From positions 558,001 to 622,000 of the forward strand of contig JAJNNQ010000094.1 in assembly GCA_027886175.1 (NCBI GenBank): a stretch of DNA of 64,000 nt, read 5' to 3'. The notes beneath the pieces were generated by a model. It searched no databases and had not been told where the DNA came from. It was given only the letters and a program-made list of their open reading frames with translations. Positions 53,851 to 63,279 of this stretch are shown in pieces. The translations under genes and the position numbers were made by a program. This DNA comes from Phylloscopus collybita (lineage: Eukaryota > Chordata > Aves > Passeriformes > Phylloscopidae). Each line of letters begins with the position of its first letter. The first letter of the stretch is position 1.

Positions 53851-54248
53851 CCCCCATTCTGACCCTGTCCCACCCCATCCAAGGCAGTGCTGTGGGGATG
53901 GGCCCTGTGTGCTGGACGTGGGTGGGCCGGGACCCGCCATGGCACTCCCTGAACCCCTGGAACCTCCTGACTCCCCTGACCCCTGTGACCCCTAAGCCCA
54001 CCATGACCCCCTGACCTCCCTGGCCCCTGTACCCCTCCAAAATCCTGTCACCTGTCACCACATGGCCCCCATCTCTCCTGTCACCCCAAACCCCCATTAT
54101 GGCCGTCCCCAACCCCCTCTTTGTCCCCCATGGTCCCCCTGATGCCCCTCTTTGTCCCCCAGGTGGGAGTGTCCCTGTCACCCCCTTCCACATTGGAGGG
54201 TTCCTCCTGGCCACCACAGCCCTGGCAGTGGCCACTGGGATCCTCTGA
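52693..54248 (+). CDS. ART gene 9: mosaic ART with intact-looking active site
   Basis: Exons 52693-53443 (751 nt, AAAG|GTGACA donor) and 54163-54248 (86 nt), about 278 residues. Residues 1-140 are class B-like (VKPLDMA, QYQGCRPAM, LLTDALATLRE). From about 145 it carries enzyme-type motifs: Arg150 (VFRI), Pro-Thr-Ser (172-174) and Glu208-Glu-Glu210 in DEEEVLVPP. The extra class B cysteines are absent, and the usual Cys193 is replaced by Tyr in the METYYG segment. Signal peptide and GPI exon present. It may be an active transferase or an old recombinant. Exon-like 34-base segment at 53888-53921; (GGGACA)n in the intron. Confidence 0.88.
53763..53850 (+). repeat. (GGGACA)n in ART gene 9 intron
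   Basis: About fourteen units with a few changes (GAAAGGGACA, GAGACA) at the left. Longest of the intron hexamer arrays. Confidence 0.95.
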
Positions 54249-54528
54249 GCCACCAGGCCACCAACGTCACCGAGGTCACTGTGGTCACTGTGGCCACCAT
54301 GGCCACCATGGTCATTACAACCACCAAGGCCACTATCATCACCAAGACTCCTTGAGCCACAGCCACTGTGACCACTGTGGCCATTATGCAAAGCCATTCT
54401 ATCCAAAATCCTCTCAAAACAATTCCATTAAAGAATTCTGTCACACCAGCAAAAAGGGGCAATTCTCAAGCAGGGCTCGATGTTGCTCCCCACACCAACA
54501 CTGCTGGGAACGTCTCTCTCTATCAGGA
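54249..54528 (+). other. 3' tract and tail of ART gene 9
   Basis: Short ACC tract (54250-54350), reduced AT-rich unit and the AGCAGGGCTCGATG segment. Shorter than after genes 5 and 7. Confidence 0.55.
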
Positions 54529-54529
54529 C

Positions 54530-54650
54530 CCACCCCTGTGCTCATGGATGACACTGCTCGAGCTGGGAGCTTGGCCCAGGTGCCCCCTCTGGCTCCTTCC
54601 AGCCCCACCCCCTCTGGGATTTGGGGATTCTGGGAGTTGCAGTTCGGGAA
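54530..54650 (+). mobile_element. CR1 LINE 3' end (sense)
   Basis: GACACTGCTCGAGCTGGGAG to GGGATTTGGGGATTCTGGG. Only the terminal part is kept. Confidence 0.75.
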
Positions 54651-54795
54651 TCGCCCACCGGAGGGCAGCAGCGAGCGGGGTTCAACAGCAGCACTGCGCA
54701 TGCGCCGGCCCCAGCTGCAGTTCCGGGTGCCCCCAGCAGGCGGCAGCACGAGCTGGCGGCGCTGCCCATCCCGGCCCCGGGGCTCTGCAATGGTT
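54651..54795 (+). promoter_or_regulatory. GC-rich CTCF/NRF1-like module
   Basis: CCACCGGAGGGCAGCAG (about 54656), TGCGCATGCGC (about 54696) and CCCAGCAGGCGGCAG (about 54732). Confidence 0.5.
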
Positions 54796-55040
54796 TGGGA
54801 TGGAGCGACCTTAAAGTGCCTGCGGTGCCAGCGCTGCCATGGGCAGGGACAGCTTCCCCTGCGCCAGGCTGCTCCAGGCACCCCAACCTGCCCTGGGACA
54901 CGGCCAGGCACTGGGCAGGGACAGCTTCCCCTGCGCCAGGCTGCTCCAGGCACCCCAACCTGCCATGGGACAAGGCCAGAGTCCGGGCAGCCTCAGCTTA
55001 TCTGGCCAACCTCTGCTGGGCCCTCAGCACCCTCACAGGG
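54796..55040 (-). mobile_element. CR1 LINE 3' fragment (antisense), two 72-bp units
   Basis: Reverse CR1 3' end then 72-bp units from 54839 and the GGGTGCTGAGG segment. Confidence 0.85.
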
Positions 55041-56002
55041 AAGGATTTCATTGGAAAGATGGCTGGTGGTGCCTTTAAAAAATGTCTCATTGGGATGGGA
55101 TCTTTAGGAGAAATGGTGTCATTGCCTTCGAAACGGGTCTGGATGTCTCTACAGAGGTGAAGGTTTTCACAGGACCCTGGTGGTTTGAGCAGAAAGTTTG
55201 AACTCCTGAACTTGAGGGTGATGGGTGAAATGGGTCCCCACAGAGTCCAACCAGTTTAACCCAGAGAGCCTGAACTTCTGGACTTTAGGGGGAAAATGAC
55301 AGGTCCAAGGGGGGGTGCGGGGGAGGTGGTTTGGGAGGGCTGCACCTTCCCAGCAGCCCCGTTCAGCTGCTGAGGAAAGGAAGAGGGCAACGTGCGGCCG
55401 AGAGCTGGGGACGGAAGGAGGCTGCGTCCTCCCAAACCTCGAGAGAGGAACCCCACGGGGGTCTGGCTGTGGAAACTCTGTCCCTGCACTGGAATAAAGT
55501 TTCAAGGCTGCTCTGTGCACCCCTGGCTTTCCATAGCGTGGCTTTTCCTCGACACGCTGGGGGTGCTGGGTAGAGCTGGAAGGATGAGCAGCAAAAACGA
55601 TAAAAGCGTGTAAAAGTATTCCCACAGGACAATAAACATGGCTCCAGCCGGTGGGGAAAGAGTTAAAGGGAACTCCAGTGTGGTTCTGGACAAGCTCTGT
55701 GACACAGAAGGAGCAACACCAGCTGAAAGTGAAAGTTCAAGGCGAGGTCATCAGAGATACTGCGGCACTCAGTGAAGATGAGCCCCAGGTCCCTTTTTGT
55801 GAACTCTCCAGGACAACAGGAGGGTGTCCTGAAAGTGAAGGATCCATGGAAATGATTTCCAGGAAAAATGCTGTTTCTGTATTAGCTAACAAGCCAACTT
55901 TAATGAATATCTATAATTAGGCTGGATAAATTCCCCATGGCAAAGTCCCCCTGAGCCACAGGATCAGGAGAGATCCGCTGTGAGCCCGAGCTGATCAAGA
56001 AT
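55041..56002 (+). repeat. Block H and LTR-like flank unit
   Basis: Very close to 24791-25690. Perfect IRF-like GAAAGTGAAAGT at 55725-55736. Unlike the gene 5 copy, no ART gene follows; an LTR B does. Confidence 0.6.
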
Positions 56003-56309
56003 GTCTGAGGAAGAAAAAAAGAGACGGTTTATTTACAAACTTCAACATTTATAGAATTCCAGCAGTGACCGTGGATTGGAGGGAGAAAATCTTCCTCTCC
56101 AACCACACTGGGTAACCCAACAGTCCGTCAGCAGTCTCCTCCTCATGAGAAGAGTGTAAACGTGGTTGTACCGTTACAATAGCAAGGAAGTTGTTGATGT
56201 AAAATCCTGTCTGACCCCACTGCAAAAGGTAAACACAGAAGGCTATAAACAGAACTTTATTAAAAACTTCTTAAAGAGACAGAGGAGAACAGCAAAAACC
56301 CCGATAACA
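56003..56309 (-). mobile_element. Solo LTR family B
   Basis: Reversed AATAAACCGTCTC (about 56020-56036) and CTATAAATG (about 56050). Ends GATAACA, the reverse of TGTTATC. Confidence 0.78.
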
Positions 56310-56585
56310 ATCCTCGCCTTGAACTTTTGCTTTTGGCAGGCGCTGCTGCTTCTTATCTGTTGCATAACTTGCCAAAAAAAAACTTCCCTGGAGCTCCCTT
56401 TGTCCCTTTCTCCGCAGCTCCCGCCCACCTTTGCCCTGCTCTGCCCACACTTTTACACCTTCGATGTTTTATTTTTTCCCCAGTCAGTCTTTAAGCTCCA
56501 CCCAGCATCTCCAGGGGAGCTGAAACTTTCTCTTCTCTCTCTCATTGCTCAGCCCCCAGGACCCCAATCCCACCGCCCCGTGTGC
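56310..56585 (-). repeat. Post-integrase repeat
   Basis: Inverted match of 44661-44926. Confidence 0.55.
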
Positions 56586-56589
56586 CCCC

Positions 56590-56930
56590 AGTGCCCCCCA
56601 GCCCCACTCCCCACTGCTCCCTGAGCTGCTGTCACACCTCAGACCCCAAATGGGCTCCCCTCTCAGGTGACACCCCTGGGGGCAGCCTGAGCCTAGCCAG
56701 GATCTCCTTGGGGAGCTCCTGGGTGACTTCCCTGGTCTTGTTGGGGTGGCAGGAGAAGTTCTGCACCCCAAAAAACAGGATCCACAACCCCAGGAGACAC
56801 CTGAACCCGCGTTGGCGTGGTGCCTCAGCAAATCCACCTGCCAGGAACCCCCGGCAGTGCTGCCCCTCTCAGTGATCCCTGGAGGTGATGGGTTGGGATC
56901 CAAAGGGTTCTTTTGGAAACACCTCGGGCA
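56590..56930 (-). pseudogene. ERV pol integrase-core relic
   Basis: Minus-strand copy of the integrase fragment. Frameshifted. Confidence 0.62.
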
Positions 56931-56939
56931 AACAAAGCC

Positions 56940-57497
56940 AGGGATCACCCCCTGCCCCCTGCAGTGTCCCCCTGCCCTCCAATGGCCCCAGTGACAGTCC
57001 CAGGCCCCCCCTGCTGCCCCCCAGAGCCCCGTGATCCCCCGCCCTGTGTCCCCCAGTGTCCCCCAGTGTCCCCCAGGTTCCCCAGGACTCCAATCCCACA
57101 TGAAATTCCCCCCCAGGGTCCTCCCAGTGTCCCCAAAGACCCCAATCCCACAGCCCCCTGTGCCCCCCAAGTGTCCCCAGTGTCCCCCCAGCCCCTGATA
57201 CCAAAATCAGCCGCAGTGAACTCCCGGACAGAACGGGAGGGATCCCAAAGCCGGAATTCTTGATCAGCTCGGGCTCCCAGCAGATCTCTCCTGCTCCTGT
57301 GGCTCAGGGGGACTTTGCCCCAGGGAATTTATCCACCCTAATTATGAATATTCATTAAAATGGGCTTCTTAGCTAACAGAAAACTAGAACCATACCTATA
57401 AATAATTAGCTTGGCCCCGCCTCTTTCAATAAATGATTTTTTTTTGCCCTGGAGCCATAAAAATGGGTTATCTGGGTGTGATTCTAACAGAGTGCCC
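56940..57497 (-). repeat. G-rich (minus strand) ART-flank tract and flank unit without ART exon
   Basis: Quadruplex block 57157-57193, flank unit 57240-57497. The mirror image of 51354-51925. Confidence 0.6.
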
Positions 57498-58067
57498 TGA
57501 TAAGGATAAGGACCCAATGATTGATTGCCAATTAGGTAAACGTTTATTTAAACCATAAGTGGAAGCGAGCAACGCGCTGGGAAAGCCGGAGAGCACAAGT
57601 CTCAGCTCGCGCTGCACACACAGCTTTTGGAGTTTTCCCCACAATTTCCCATTTTTGTAACTTTCTGTTTTGACCCTTCATCCCTCCTCAGGTTTTCCCA
57701 TATTTGGTCATCGTTGAGTCTTCCAACTCCGGGAGTCTGTGGTCTTCTGCCCTCTCACGGTGGTCGGTGGATGAAGTCTCTCCTCTTCCTCGCAGCACGT
57801 CCATGGGGACTTCCCGCTGTGGTCACCACGGTTTCACCAAATCTCCTGTTTTCTCCCTTTCTTCATGTCCTGTGATACAAATTTACATTTCATTATCCTC
57901 CACCAAGGCTGGGCTCCAACTTTTCTGTTTCTGCAGTTTCTGCAACTTATTACTTAACAACCTCTACGTATTTACAATTTCTGCAGCTTGCTGAACAGCC
58001 CCTACATATTTATAATTATTAACTATAACAACACAAATTACCTAAATCATTAATTTAATTTATAACT
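57498..58067 (-). mobile_element. ERV LTR family A (3' LTR)
   Basis: Minus strand; ends correspond to AGTTATA (58067) and TTATCA (57498). Preceded on its own strand by a polypurine tract at 58080-58068. Confidence 0.83.
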
Positions 58068-58800
58068 GTCCTCCCCTTTTCTTAAGTAATTAATTAATTA
58101 GTGTTAATTCACTAATTATTTTATTTGTATGATCATATAATTTGTATGATCATTTACTAATTTGTATGATCATATGTAACTTTTGTTAATACTCTACTGT
58201 AATGCTGATCAATTATACCGGTTGTGAATTACAGCTCTGGCTTAAAGCTCATCCCTATAAACCCCAAGGTCGTGTTCTGTTCTCGTTGTGAATTTGCTTT
58301 TTGCTTAAATTCTTTTAGATTTTTTTCTCTATCTTTACCTGGGTCTCAAATTTGATGATGAGTGTGCTATGAAAATTGATTCCATCCTATTCCCCGCCCA
58401 AACAGTTTGGTCACACTGATTGCAAACAGGAATAATGGAGTTTGAATTTGTTTTTTTAATTTGTCTTAGTTTATTTTCCTCAGGGATTGCAGTTATATTG
58501 TGACACGCTGTGATGTTTCCCCCCACGTCATTTAACACATCGAATGCTATGACATTTACAAACTCCCGTGCTAAAGTCGGCCGGGCATCCCAAGTGGCAG
58601 AGTCAGAACTCCCAGCAGCATTCCCCACTTCAGAAACCCTCTGCCTTCCCCGACGCCTCCGCTTTTGCTTTCCGGAGCCTGGATTTCCATCTTCTCGGCA
58701 GCAAGGAAATTCTTCAGGGGTGCCTGGGAGTGACTGCCGGTTTAAATGTCTTTTCTTCTACTTATTTTTCATGTTTCATTTGTTCTGCCCAGTAAAGAAC
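58068..58800 (-). pseudogene. ERV env-like relic with AT-rich spacer
   Basis: Polypurine tract, ATGATCATACAAATTA repeats, then the env-like remnant (58330-58790). One frame of 97 codons starts with MGNAAGSSDS and includes NITACHNIT. Compared with the plus copy at 2.7 kb the A-run region is slightly different and the frame extends further. Still a fragment. Confidence 0.55.
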
Positions 58801-58823
58801 TCAGGAGTATTTTCAGTACATTA

Positions 58824-58824
58824 A

Positions 58825-58864
<40 letters not shown>
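58824..58864 (-). repeat. (ATT)n microsatellite at gag/env junction
   Basis: About thirteen ATT units, the reverse of the tract at 2525-2627. Confidence 0.95.
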
Positions 58865-58899
58865 TCGGCTTGGGTATCCAATTGGCCCCTCACCCCATT

Positions 58900-59740
58900 T
58901 ACAACTAATTGCCACCACTCAGAAAATCCCTCTTCAAGTCTCCCTATTTGTACAGCCAGGTATAATGTTTGTTTTGTTATCTCCAGCTCTTCTCTTCCAC
59001 AGGGAGGGCACAACCCCTTAGGAAAATATCCTGCCCTACAGTGACTCCGCCACTTTTCTTTAAAGCTCGCCTTTACACAGCCTTTTCCCACATTAATACC
59101 ATTCACAACTTAAGCTTTTTGGTTTACTTTGTTTACTCTTCCTCTCCTCCTGCCTCACACATCTTGCTTTTCCCACTGCGGCTGCCAACACTCTCGCCTC
59201 CCCTTTCACTTCCCTCTTCCCTCTTACACTTTCTGCACTTCCCTCGATGAATCTTGTATCCCCCACCCTTGCCATCACCCTTCTGTAACTTTTCTCATTT
59301 CCTTGGTGTGCCTTCTACCCCTGAGCACATCCTCAAGCTATTCCTAAGCCTTTCCAACCAGTCCGTGGGGGGGGATTTATCCTTTTTCTGGTGTTCACTA
59401 AAAGCCTTGTTAATATCCTGTCCCCCCGGGACTGCCTCCCGTATCCCTTGTCAACGGGACATTCACAGAGCCTGTGCGTTCTGGTCCCATGAGAACTTCC
59501 CTTAACGGCAAAGGCTGAACCCTCCTCGTGTTAATTTTGCCCTTTGCACCTTACTTCTTGTTTGCCTGGGCGATGGGAGAGCCTTTTGCTCAGACCCGTG
59601 GGTAAACAACTTTCAGATTCTTGGTGGGGCGGGGTAGGGAAGCAGCAGGTAAAGGTGTGAGGATGGGAGGGTCAGGTTGTCCAAGGGGTCCCAATCCTCT
59701 TTTTTTTTAGATTTTCCTTGTTTTGTCGGGACCAATGGGA
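58900..59740 (-). pseudogene. ERV gag relic (3' part)
   Basis: Minus-strand equivalent of about 1650-2500: capsid-like end, basic nucleocapsid-like tail and a Cys pair near 59005. The half zinc knuckle differs from the plus copy because TGTGGG... is altered near 59090. The 5' gag part is absent. Confidence 0.58.
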
Positions 59741-59858
59741 ACAATGAAGGTGGGTTGGGTTTTTTTTTGCAATTTCTGCAACAGAGAAGGAGCAGCGCCT
59801 GCCAAAAGCGAAAGTTGGAGGTGAGGCCATCTGGGATACTGGGATGCTCAGTGAGAAC
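59741..59858 (+). repeat. Short flank-unit piece
   Basis: AATTTCTGCAACAGAG, CAAAAGCGAAAGTTGG (IRF-like, imperfect) and GGATGCTCAGTGAGAAC, cut by the next LTR. Confidence 0.5.
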
Positions 59859-60455
59859 TGTCATGGGGGATAATTCATGTTTTCATAATACTCGTTGTTA
59901 CAGTAAATATAGTTTATAGAAAAGCCAGAAGGATCCCCCCCCCTCCCCCTGCCACCTCCGCCCAAAGCAAAGGGCCTGGAAAGTTTCACAAGAACCATCT
60001 CCAGCTCTGGGAAGAAGACAAAGAAACTACAATTCCAATAGAAGGAGAAAGAATAGCCAGGATGGAGGTGATCAACCCCTGATGACTCCAAGATGGTTTC
60101 TTACCAGGACCATCCAAATCACCCGGGAATCCCATTCACCCAGGAAGTCTTTTGAGACAGCAAAACCGGTCCCTAGACCTTTCAACATCCAGGGGCACCT
60201 GGACCCGAGACAAGCCTGGACATGTATAATTTTAAAATCACGTAGTCCCGAACCAGGAGGGGTATAAAAGCTAACTGGTTTGGGCTCGGGCTTTCGTGAA
60301 ACCACGGGGGACGTGGCGCGGCAGAGGTCACGTCGGTCAGATTCACCCAGAGCTAACTCTGTTCCTTGGGTGCTGGCTTTGTCATTTGCTTGTCCGAAAT
60401 CATCCTTGGCAAATAAATTGTTTTTCGTTGAGATTGGCTTTCTAAATTTATAACA
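59859..60455 (+). mobile_element. Solo LTR with TATA box, 597 bp
   Basis: TGTCATGG start and TTATAACA end. GGTATAAAAGC near 60260 (TATA), AAATAAATTG near 60412 (polyadenylation). Flanks GAAC (59855-59858) and GAAT (60456-60459) look like a 4-base target duplication with one change. The interrupted flank unit continues at 60456. Confidence 0.85.
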
Positions 60456-60604
60456 GAATCACACCCTGTAACCCCACTTTATGACACTCCTGGGCAATAA
60501 AAAGTCATTTATTGAAAGAGGCAGAGCCAAGCTAATTATTTATGGGGAAAGTGCTGGTTTTGTGTTAGCTAAGAAGCCCATTTTAATGAATATGCATAAT
60601 TCTG
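60456..60604 (+). repeat. Flank unit, right part
   Basis: GAATCACACCCTGTAACCCC, GAAAGAGGCAGAGCC, TTAGCTAAGAAGCCC. The continuation of the unit split by the LTR. Confidence 0.6.
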
Positions 60605-60835
60605 GTGGATAAATTCATTATGGCCCCCTCTGACCCCGACACGTCAGGGCCCCCCTGTCACCCCTGTCCCTCCCCCCATGGTCCGCCTGGTGCTTTCATG
60701 ACCTCCCCTCCACTTATGGTCCTCTGGACCCCCCTCTTTGTGTCCCTACGTGGGAGCCTCTCCAGGAACTCCTCCCACCTTTGGGGGCTTCTCCTGGTGA
60801 CCCTGGCCATGGCAATAGTCAGCAGAGCCCTCTGA
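60605..60835 (+). pseudogene. Orphan class A GPI exon of a lost ART copy
   Basis: The 86-base GPI exon is at 60750-60835, encoding a HLWGLLLVTLAMAIVS-like hydrophobic tail and a stop. Intron sequence upstream starts at 60615 (TTATGGCCCCCTCTGAC) directly after a flank unit; no large exon is present. The acceptor AG is AC (GTGTCCCTAC before GTGGGAG), so it could not splice normally. Confidence 0.85.
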
Positions 60836-60839
60836 GCCA

Positions 60840-61240
60840 TGAGGCCATCAAGGTCTCTGTGGTCTTGGAGGCTACTGTGGCCACCATGGTCAGGAAGGTC
60901 ACTGGGACCCGCAGAAAAATGACACCACCAGGGCTACCAAGGCCATGGTGGCCACTGTGGCCACTCTGGCCACTGTGACCACTCTGGACATTGCAACCAC
61001 CATGGCCACTATGTTCACTGTGGTCACCGTGACCGATGAGGCCATGATGGCCACGGTGGCTGCCATGGTCACTGTAGCTACTGAGGCCACTCTGGCCGCT
61101 GTGGTTACCAAGGTGATCAAGTTCACCATGGTCACCGTAATTACTGAGGCCACCATAGTACTGTGGTTACCGTGGTTACCAAGGTGACCAAGGTCACCAT
61201 GGCCACCGCGGCCACTGTGGCCTCCATGTCACAGTGACAA
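60840..61240 (+). repeat. ACC/GGT-rich 3' tract after orphan GPI exon
   Basis: Degenerate GCCACTGTGGTCACC-type units, like the tract after gene 3, so the orphan exon derives from a gene 3-like copy. Confidence 0.75.
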
Positions 61241-62139
61241 GGGGTCCATCGTGGGGAATTCCCTCCAAGAGCTGCTCAGGAGTGAGCAGCACAAGGCCAG
61301 CAGGATCAGCCAGGGCTGGACTGGAGCTGCCAGGACAGCCCAGGGCAGCCCAGGACAGACCGGTCAGCCCGGACAGCAGACACCAGGCAGTGCCTGGGGC
61401 CAGTTGGACACTTCCCGCCAGAGGTGTTTAGGAGTGGCAATGTCACCGCCACCTCCTAAAGCTCCCTGGCTGCCTTGCCTGATGGATCAGAAAAAATGTT
61501 GCTTGCTTTCCTAGTGTATAAAAAATGTATCAAAGATTTAATCCCTGCTCATCTGGCTTATCAAAAGTTTATCAAAATTTTGCTGCTGGCTCACCTGATG
61601 AATTCACTGCAGCTCTTTTGACACCTTTCCTGCAGGGCGCCTCATTTCCTAAAATAAAGTATTTCCTGCAGTTTGTTTTAAAGCTTTACTTTCTAAATCT
61701 CCGTCCTCAGACTGGCAGTGGAGAAGCGCTTCTCCCTTTTTCCTCTGCACTCCCTTTTCACTTCACTCACCAAGGACCTGGTGGGACTGGAGCATGCCCA
61801 GGGAAGGGATGGAGCTGGGGAGGGGTCTGGAGCGCCAGGAGAGGCTGAGAGAGCTGTGGGGTGCTGTGAGAGCAATTAAAAAAGGATGAATGATCAGTTC
61901 AAAGCCAGTTCCAAAGTTCCTGATTTGAGGCAATGCAACAGAAGAAGTATTGGGAGATGAAAACAGGAAAACAGGAGAGAGAAAAAATAAAAGAAAAATG
62001 AAATAAAATGGACAGAGGCACCATCATCCACTTATTTATGGAAAAGCATGATGTTTTGCTCAAGGATCTCTTTTCCCTTTCAAATCAGGGGATTTTCCCT
62101 CTTTAGCCCGCACATCTCCTGCACTGGCCGTGCCATTGC
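61241..62139 (+). other. Class A 3' tail
   Basis: GTGGCAATGTCACCGCCACC, TATCAAAATTTTGCTGCTGGC repeats, CTAAAATAAAGTATTTCC (about 61648) as polyadenylation-like signal, then the segment shared with 23850-24230 and 32340-32714. Confidence 0.55.
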
Positions 62140-62290
62140 AGGTCGGGAATCGCCCACCGGAGGGCAGCAGCGAGCGGGGATCAACAGCAGCACTGCGCAT
62201 GCGCCGGCCCCAGCTGCAGTTCCGGGTGCCCCCAGCAGGCGGCAGCACGAGCTGGCGGCGCTGCCCATCCCGGCCCCGGGGCTCTGCAAT
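62140..62290 (+). promoter_or_regulatory. GC-rich CTCF/NRF1-like module
   Basis: CCACCGGAGGGCAGCAG (about 62155), TGCGCATGCGC (about 62196) and CCCAGCAGGCGGCAG (about 62231). Confidence 0.5.
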
Positions 62291-63260
62291 GGTTTGGAAT
62301 GGAGCGACCTTAAAGCGCCTGCGGTGCCAGCGCTGCCGTGGGCAGGGACAGCTTCCCCTGTGCCAGGCTGCTCCAGGCACCCCAACCTGCCCTGGGACAC
62401 GGCCAGGCACCGGGCAGGGACAGCTTCCACTGCGCCAGGCTGCTCCAGGCACCCCAACCTGCCCTGGGACACGGACAGGCACCGGGCAGGGACAGCTTCC
62501 CCTGTGCCAGGCTGCTCCAGGCACCCCAACCTGCCCTGGGACACGGACAGGCACCGGGCAGGGACAGCTTCCCCTGCGCCAGGCTGCTCCAGGCATCCTA
62601 ACCTGCCCTGGGACACGGCCAGGCACCGGGCAGGGACAGCTTCCCCTGTGCCAGGCTGCTCCAGGCACCCCAACCTGCCCTGGGACACGGCCAGGCACCG
62701 GGCAGGGACAGCTTCCCCTGCGCCAGGCTGCTCCAGGCACCCCAACCTGCCCTGGGACACGGCCAGGCACCGGGCAGGGACAGCTTCCCCTGTGCCAGGC
62801 TGCTCCAGGCACCCCAACCTGCCCTGGGACACGGACAGGCACCGGGCAGGGACAGCTTCCCCTGCGCCAGGCTGCTCCAGGCATCCCAACCTGCCCTGGG
62901 ACATCGCCAGGGACTGGACAGCCCTATCTGCTCTGGCCAACCTGTGCTAGGGCCTCAGCACCCTCCCGGGAAAGAATTCCTCTCAGGATCCCATCCATCC
63001 CTACCCTCTTGCACTGGGAAGTTTTTCCCCTTGGCCTGTCCCTCCATGCCCAAAGCTCGTCCCCAGCTCTCCTGGGGCTCCTTTAGCCACTAAGGGGCTT
63101 TGGTGCCTCCCTGGATCGCTCTCCAGGCTGAACACCCCCAGCTGTCTCCACAGCAGAGCGGCTTCACCCCTGGAAGTCTCTCCGTGGCTTCCTCTGGATT
63201 GGCTCCAGCAGCTCCACATCTCCTCTGTGCTGGGGCCCGGAGCTGGTGGAGCGATCTGAG
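62291..63260 (-). mobile_element. CR1 LINE 3' region (antisense) with eight 72-bp units
   Basis: Longest array. Units start at 62340, 62412, 62484, 62556, 62628, 62700, 62772 and 62844, exactly 72 bases apart, ending near 62915. CR1 body continues to 63260. Alternating C/T variants (CTGTGCC vs CTGCGCC) suggest growth by copying of two-unit blocks. Confidence 0.9.
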
Positions 63261-63279
63261 TGGGGATGTCTCACGGTGA

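Noticed and set aside
62048..63086. Open frames of about 270-320 codons on both strands
   Set aside because: They run through the 72-bp tandem repeat. A period divisible by three with no stop keeps frames open by chance. No start context, splice pattern or family similarity.
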